DNA from: Caldilineaceae bacterium
Lineage (GTDB): Bacteria > Chloroflexota > Anaerolineae > Caldilineales > Caldilineaceae
NCBI GenBank assembly: GCA_026645575.1
Contig: JAPKMW010000017.1
Span: 62,001-126,000, forward strand
Direction of reading: 5' to 3'
DNA length: 64,000 nt
A program made the position numbers and the translations under genes. Each line of letters opens with the position of its first letter. Position 1 is the stretch's first letter. The notes under the pieces were generated by a model. The model saw nothing but the letters and a program-made list of their open reading frames with translations, was not told where the DNA came from and made no database searches. Below, piece by piece: positions 62,275 to 64,000 of the stretch.

Positions 62275-63969
62275 ATGGCACTCATCAATCTGATTATCTC
62301 ACCCATTGGCCCATCGGTTCTCCTGATTGTGGGCGCAATTTTGTCAATGGTGGCCGGTCGCTGGTGGCGGCGGCCCGAATGGCTGGCTGGTCTGGCGCTC
62401 CTTTTTATTGGTGTGGCGGGCTGGCTGTTGCTGGTTTTGCGTTCACAATTGACGGTCGTGCCCACCTTTAGTTATCCCTGGCGGCCCCTTTTGCAAGTGG
62501 GCGCCAATCTCTATTGGGTGGGCGACGGCTGGAATTGGTACATTGCCGGGTTGGTGCTTCTGCTGGGTGGTTTGGGCATTCTGCTCGATCTCAACAGTGA
62601 CTATGTCCAGCAGGGGCGGCGCATTCATGGCTCGCTGGCAGTGCAACTGGCCGTGCTGGCGGCGGCGTTGCTCTTTGTCACCAGCGGTAATCTGTTGACG
62701 GCCATTCTCACCTGGGTGCTGTTGGATGTCTGTATTTTGTTGCGTAGCACCACTCGACCGGTCATTGTCACGCCGGAAGATGACACGCCGCCGGAAAATC
62801 ATCGTGGTCTCAGTTTGCTCGGCGCCATGTTGCTGCTGATTGCCTTGCTGCCTGCCGGCCCTACGGGTCCTGGTCAAGAATTTCAGAACGGCACGCTGCC
62901 GGTTGAATCAGTCTTATTACTAGCGCTGGCGGCGTTAATTCGCGCCGGCGTCTATCCTTTTCACATTTGGTTGTTGCCGGAACGGCGGTCGCCCATCAAT
63001 GTGGCCGAACGCTTGCTGGAACACATGGTGCCGACGTTGTGCGGGCTGTGGCTACTAGGCTGGACGTATGGCCTGGGCCGTGATTATATTCTGTTGCGGC
63101 TGGATGTTTTGGCGGTCTTTCTCATCGCCTTGCTCGGCAGCGCCGTCGCCGCCTGGACGGCTGATAACCAGAATGACCACCACTCCTTTGTCCTGATTGC
63201 GTCCGCCGGCTTGGCGGCATTGACCGGCGCCCTCACCTACAACGAAGGTCCCAGCGCCATGATCTGGCCGACTACGGCCTTTGCCCTGGGAGGCGGTCTC
63301 TGGTTGGTTGGTGAGCGCGTCTGGCAGGGCTGGGGGTGGACACTGCCGGTGAGCATCGGCGCCTTGACCCTGGCCGGCGTGCCATTGACCCCCGGCTTTT
63401 TGGCGCAACCATCCCTTGCGCGGCTGTGGGCGCCGGGCACGGTGGTGCAGTTGCTCTTTTTAACCTATGTCATTGCCCAGAGTTTGCAGATCGCCGCGTT
63501 GCTCCGTAGCTGGGAAGATGTGGAGCGCATTGAGCCGGCCCATGCCTATCCGGGGAGCCGGGCGCGCTTACTCATTGCCAGTGTGGCGCTGGGGTTGCCG
63601 CTGGCGATCACCGGTTTTCTGCCGCGGGCGGTGGCGGCGCTGGCAAGTATGCCCAATGCCATCCCACCTACCTTGGGCGATCCGCCGAGTGTGGTTGCCA
63701 AAGAGGGCGCGATCTGGATCACGGTAGCTACGCCGCTGCTGCTGGGGTGGGGCTTGGTCTGGTTGCGGCCCAAAATCTGGCACATCATCGGCGGCGGGGC
63801 GAATCGGTTACACGCCTTCATCCAATTGCACTGGCTCTTTAACTATGGCTGGTGGAGCGTACAGTACGCCAGCGAACTGTGGGGCAGCGTTACACGCGTG
63901 ATGGAAGGCGCGGGTTATATGGGCTGGGTGTTGGTCTTTGCCCTTATTGGTTATTTGTTACTGCATTAA
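62275..63969 (+). CDS. NuoL/M/N-like proton-translocating membrane protein
   Basis: About 564 residues from ATG 62275 (TTG 62236 and 62266 in frame; GGGG lies close upstream). Around 14 hydrophobic segments. The centre has LALAALIRAGVYPFHIWLLPERR and HMVPTLCGLWLLG, the conserved proton-antiporter (Proton_antipo_M) region of complex I NuoL/M/N and Mrp subunits, including Lys/Arg/His in helices. It is divergent from true complex I subunits. Further subunits, if any, lie beyond the window end. Confidence 0.72.
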   Translation: MALINLIISPIGPSVLLIVGAILSMVAGRWWRRPEWLAGLALLFIGVAGWLLLVLRSQLTVVPTFSYPWRPLLQVGANLYWVGDGWNWYIAGLVLLLGGLGILLDLNSDYVQQGRRIHGSLAVQLAVLAAALLFVTSGNLLTAILTWVLLDVCILLRSTTRPVIVTPEDDTPPENHRGLSLLGAMLLLIALLPAGPTGPGQEFQNGTLPVESVLLLALAALIRAGVYPFHIWLLPERRSPINVAERLLEHMVPTLCGLWLLGWTYGLGRDYILLRLDVLAVFLIALLGSAVAAWTADNQNDHHSFVLIASAGLAALTGALTYNEGPSAMIWPTTAFALGGGLWLVGERVWQGWGWTLPVSIGALTLAGVPLTPGFLAQPSLARLWAPGTVVQLLFLTYVIAQSLQIAALLRSWEDVERIEPAHAYPGSRARLLIASVALGLPLAITGFLPRAVAALASMPNAIPPTLGDPPSVVAKEGAIWITVATPLLLGWGLVWLRPKIWHIIGGGANRLHAFIQLHWLFNYGWWSVQYASELWGSVTRVMEGAGYMGWVLVFALIGYLLLH

Positions 63970-64000
63970 CGTTAGGCGTTCAGTCGCGTGGTCGTATGGT

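Overview
The window reads as a chromosomal segment of a Chloroflexota bacterium, most likely Anaerolineae/Caldilineaceae-like. That is inferred from the moderately GC-rich coding style, a large SARP-type regulator with AAA and TPR regions, big secreted beta-propeller proteins carrying a short F/Y-L-P-hydrophobic motif, and intergenic gaps filled with long palindromes. No rRNA, integrase, transposase or CRISPR array was seen. Taxonomy is inference, because no marker gene is present.

Layout. 0.6-17.5 kb is an exopolysaccharide locus, all on +: a Wzz/BY-kinase-like protein with an altered Walker A, a nucleotidyltransferase/thymidylate-kinase-like fusion, a second P-loop kinase, a Wzx-type flippase, a Wzy/ligase-type polymerase, three GT4 glycosyltransferases, a polyprenyl-phosphate sugar-phosphate transferase, a heparinase-type protein and an asparagine synthase. 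17.6-27.3 kb holds three paralogous secreted beta-propeller proteins, the third ending in a beta-propeller phytase domain. They face a convergent secreted subtilase (27.4-29.7 kb, -). 30.1-34.7 kb is a small metabolic cluster: an SDR, a deacetylase-like protein of unknown role, a strikingly plant-like hydroxypyruvate reductase and a second D-2-hydroxyacid dehydrogenase. A SARP/AAA/TPR regulator follows. 38.8-45.9 kb holds a BBE-type flavoprotein and five SAM methyltransferases in a row, three of them clear paralogues. 46.1-50.6 kb is a corrinoid methyl-transfer accessory cluster (RACo-type activase, PF13769 protein, homocysteine-methyltransferase-fold protein, DUF1638), overlapped by an alkaline-phosphatase-superfamily gene. 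At 51.7 kb an oversized tRNA-shaped RNA with its own promoter precedes an orphan 620-residue protein. 53.9-59.3 kb is on -: a heterodimeric ABC exporter, a small membrane protein and a GrdB/PrdB-family gene with an in-frame TGA. The window ends with a VIT/VWA protein and a NuoL/M/N-like membrane protein.

The strongest unusual observations are: (1) an apparent selenoprotein whose TGA sits where I recall homologues having Cys, followed by a SECIS-like hairpin; (2) a 106-nt tRNA-shaped gene with about 35 extra nucleotides in its anticodon region; (3) a dense set of different long inverted repeats in intergenic gaps, some running into or inserted in coding sequence, including one inside the activase gene and one breaking a toxin/antitoxin remnant; (4) a shared F/Y-L-P motif in all four neighbouring secreted proteins. 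All family assignments come from reading motifs by eye; no database search was run.
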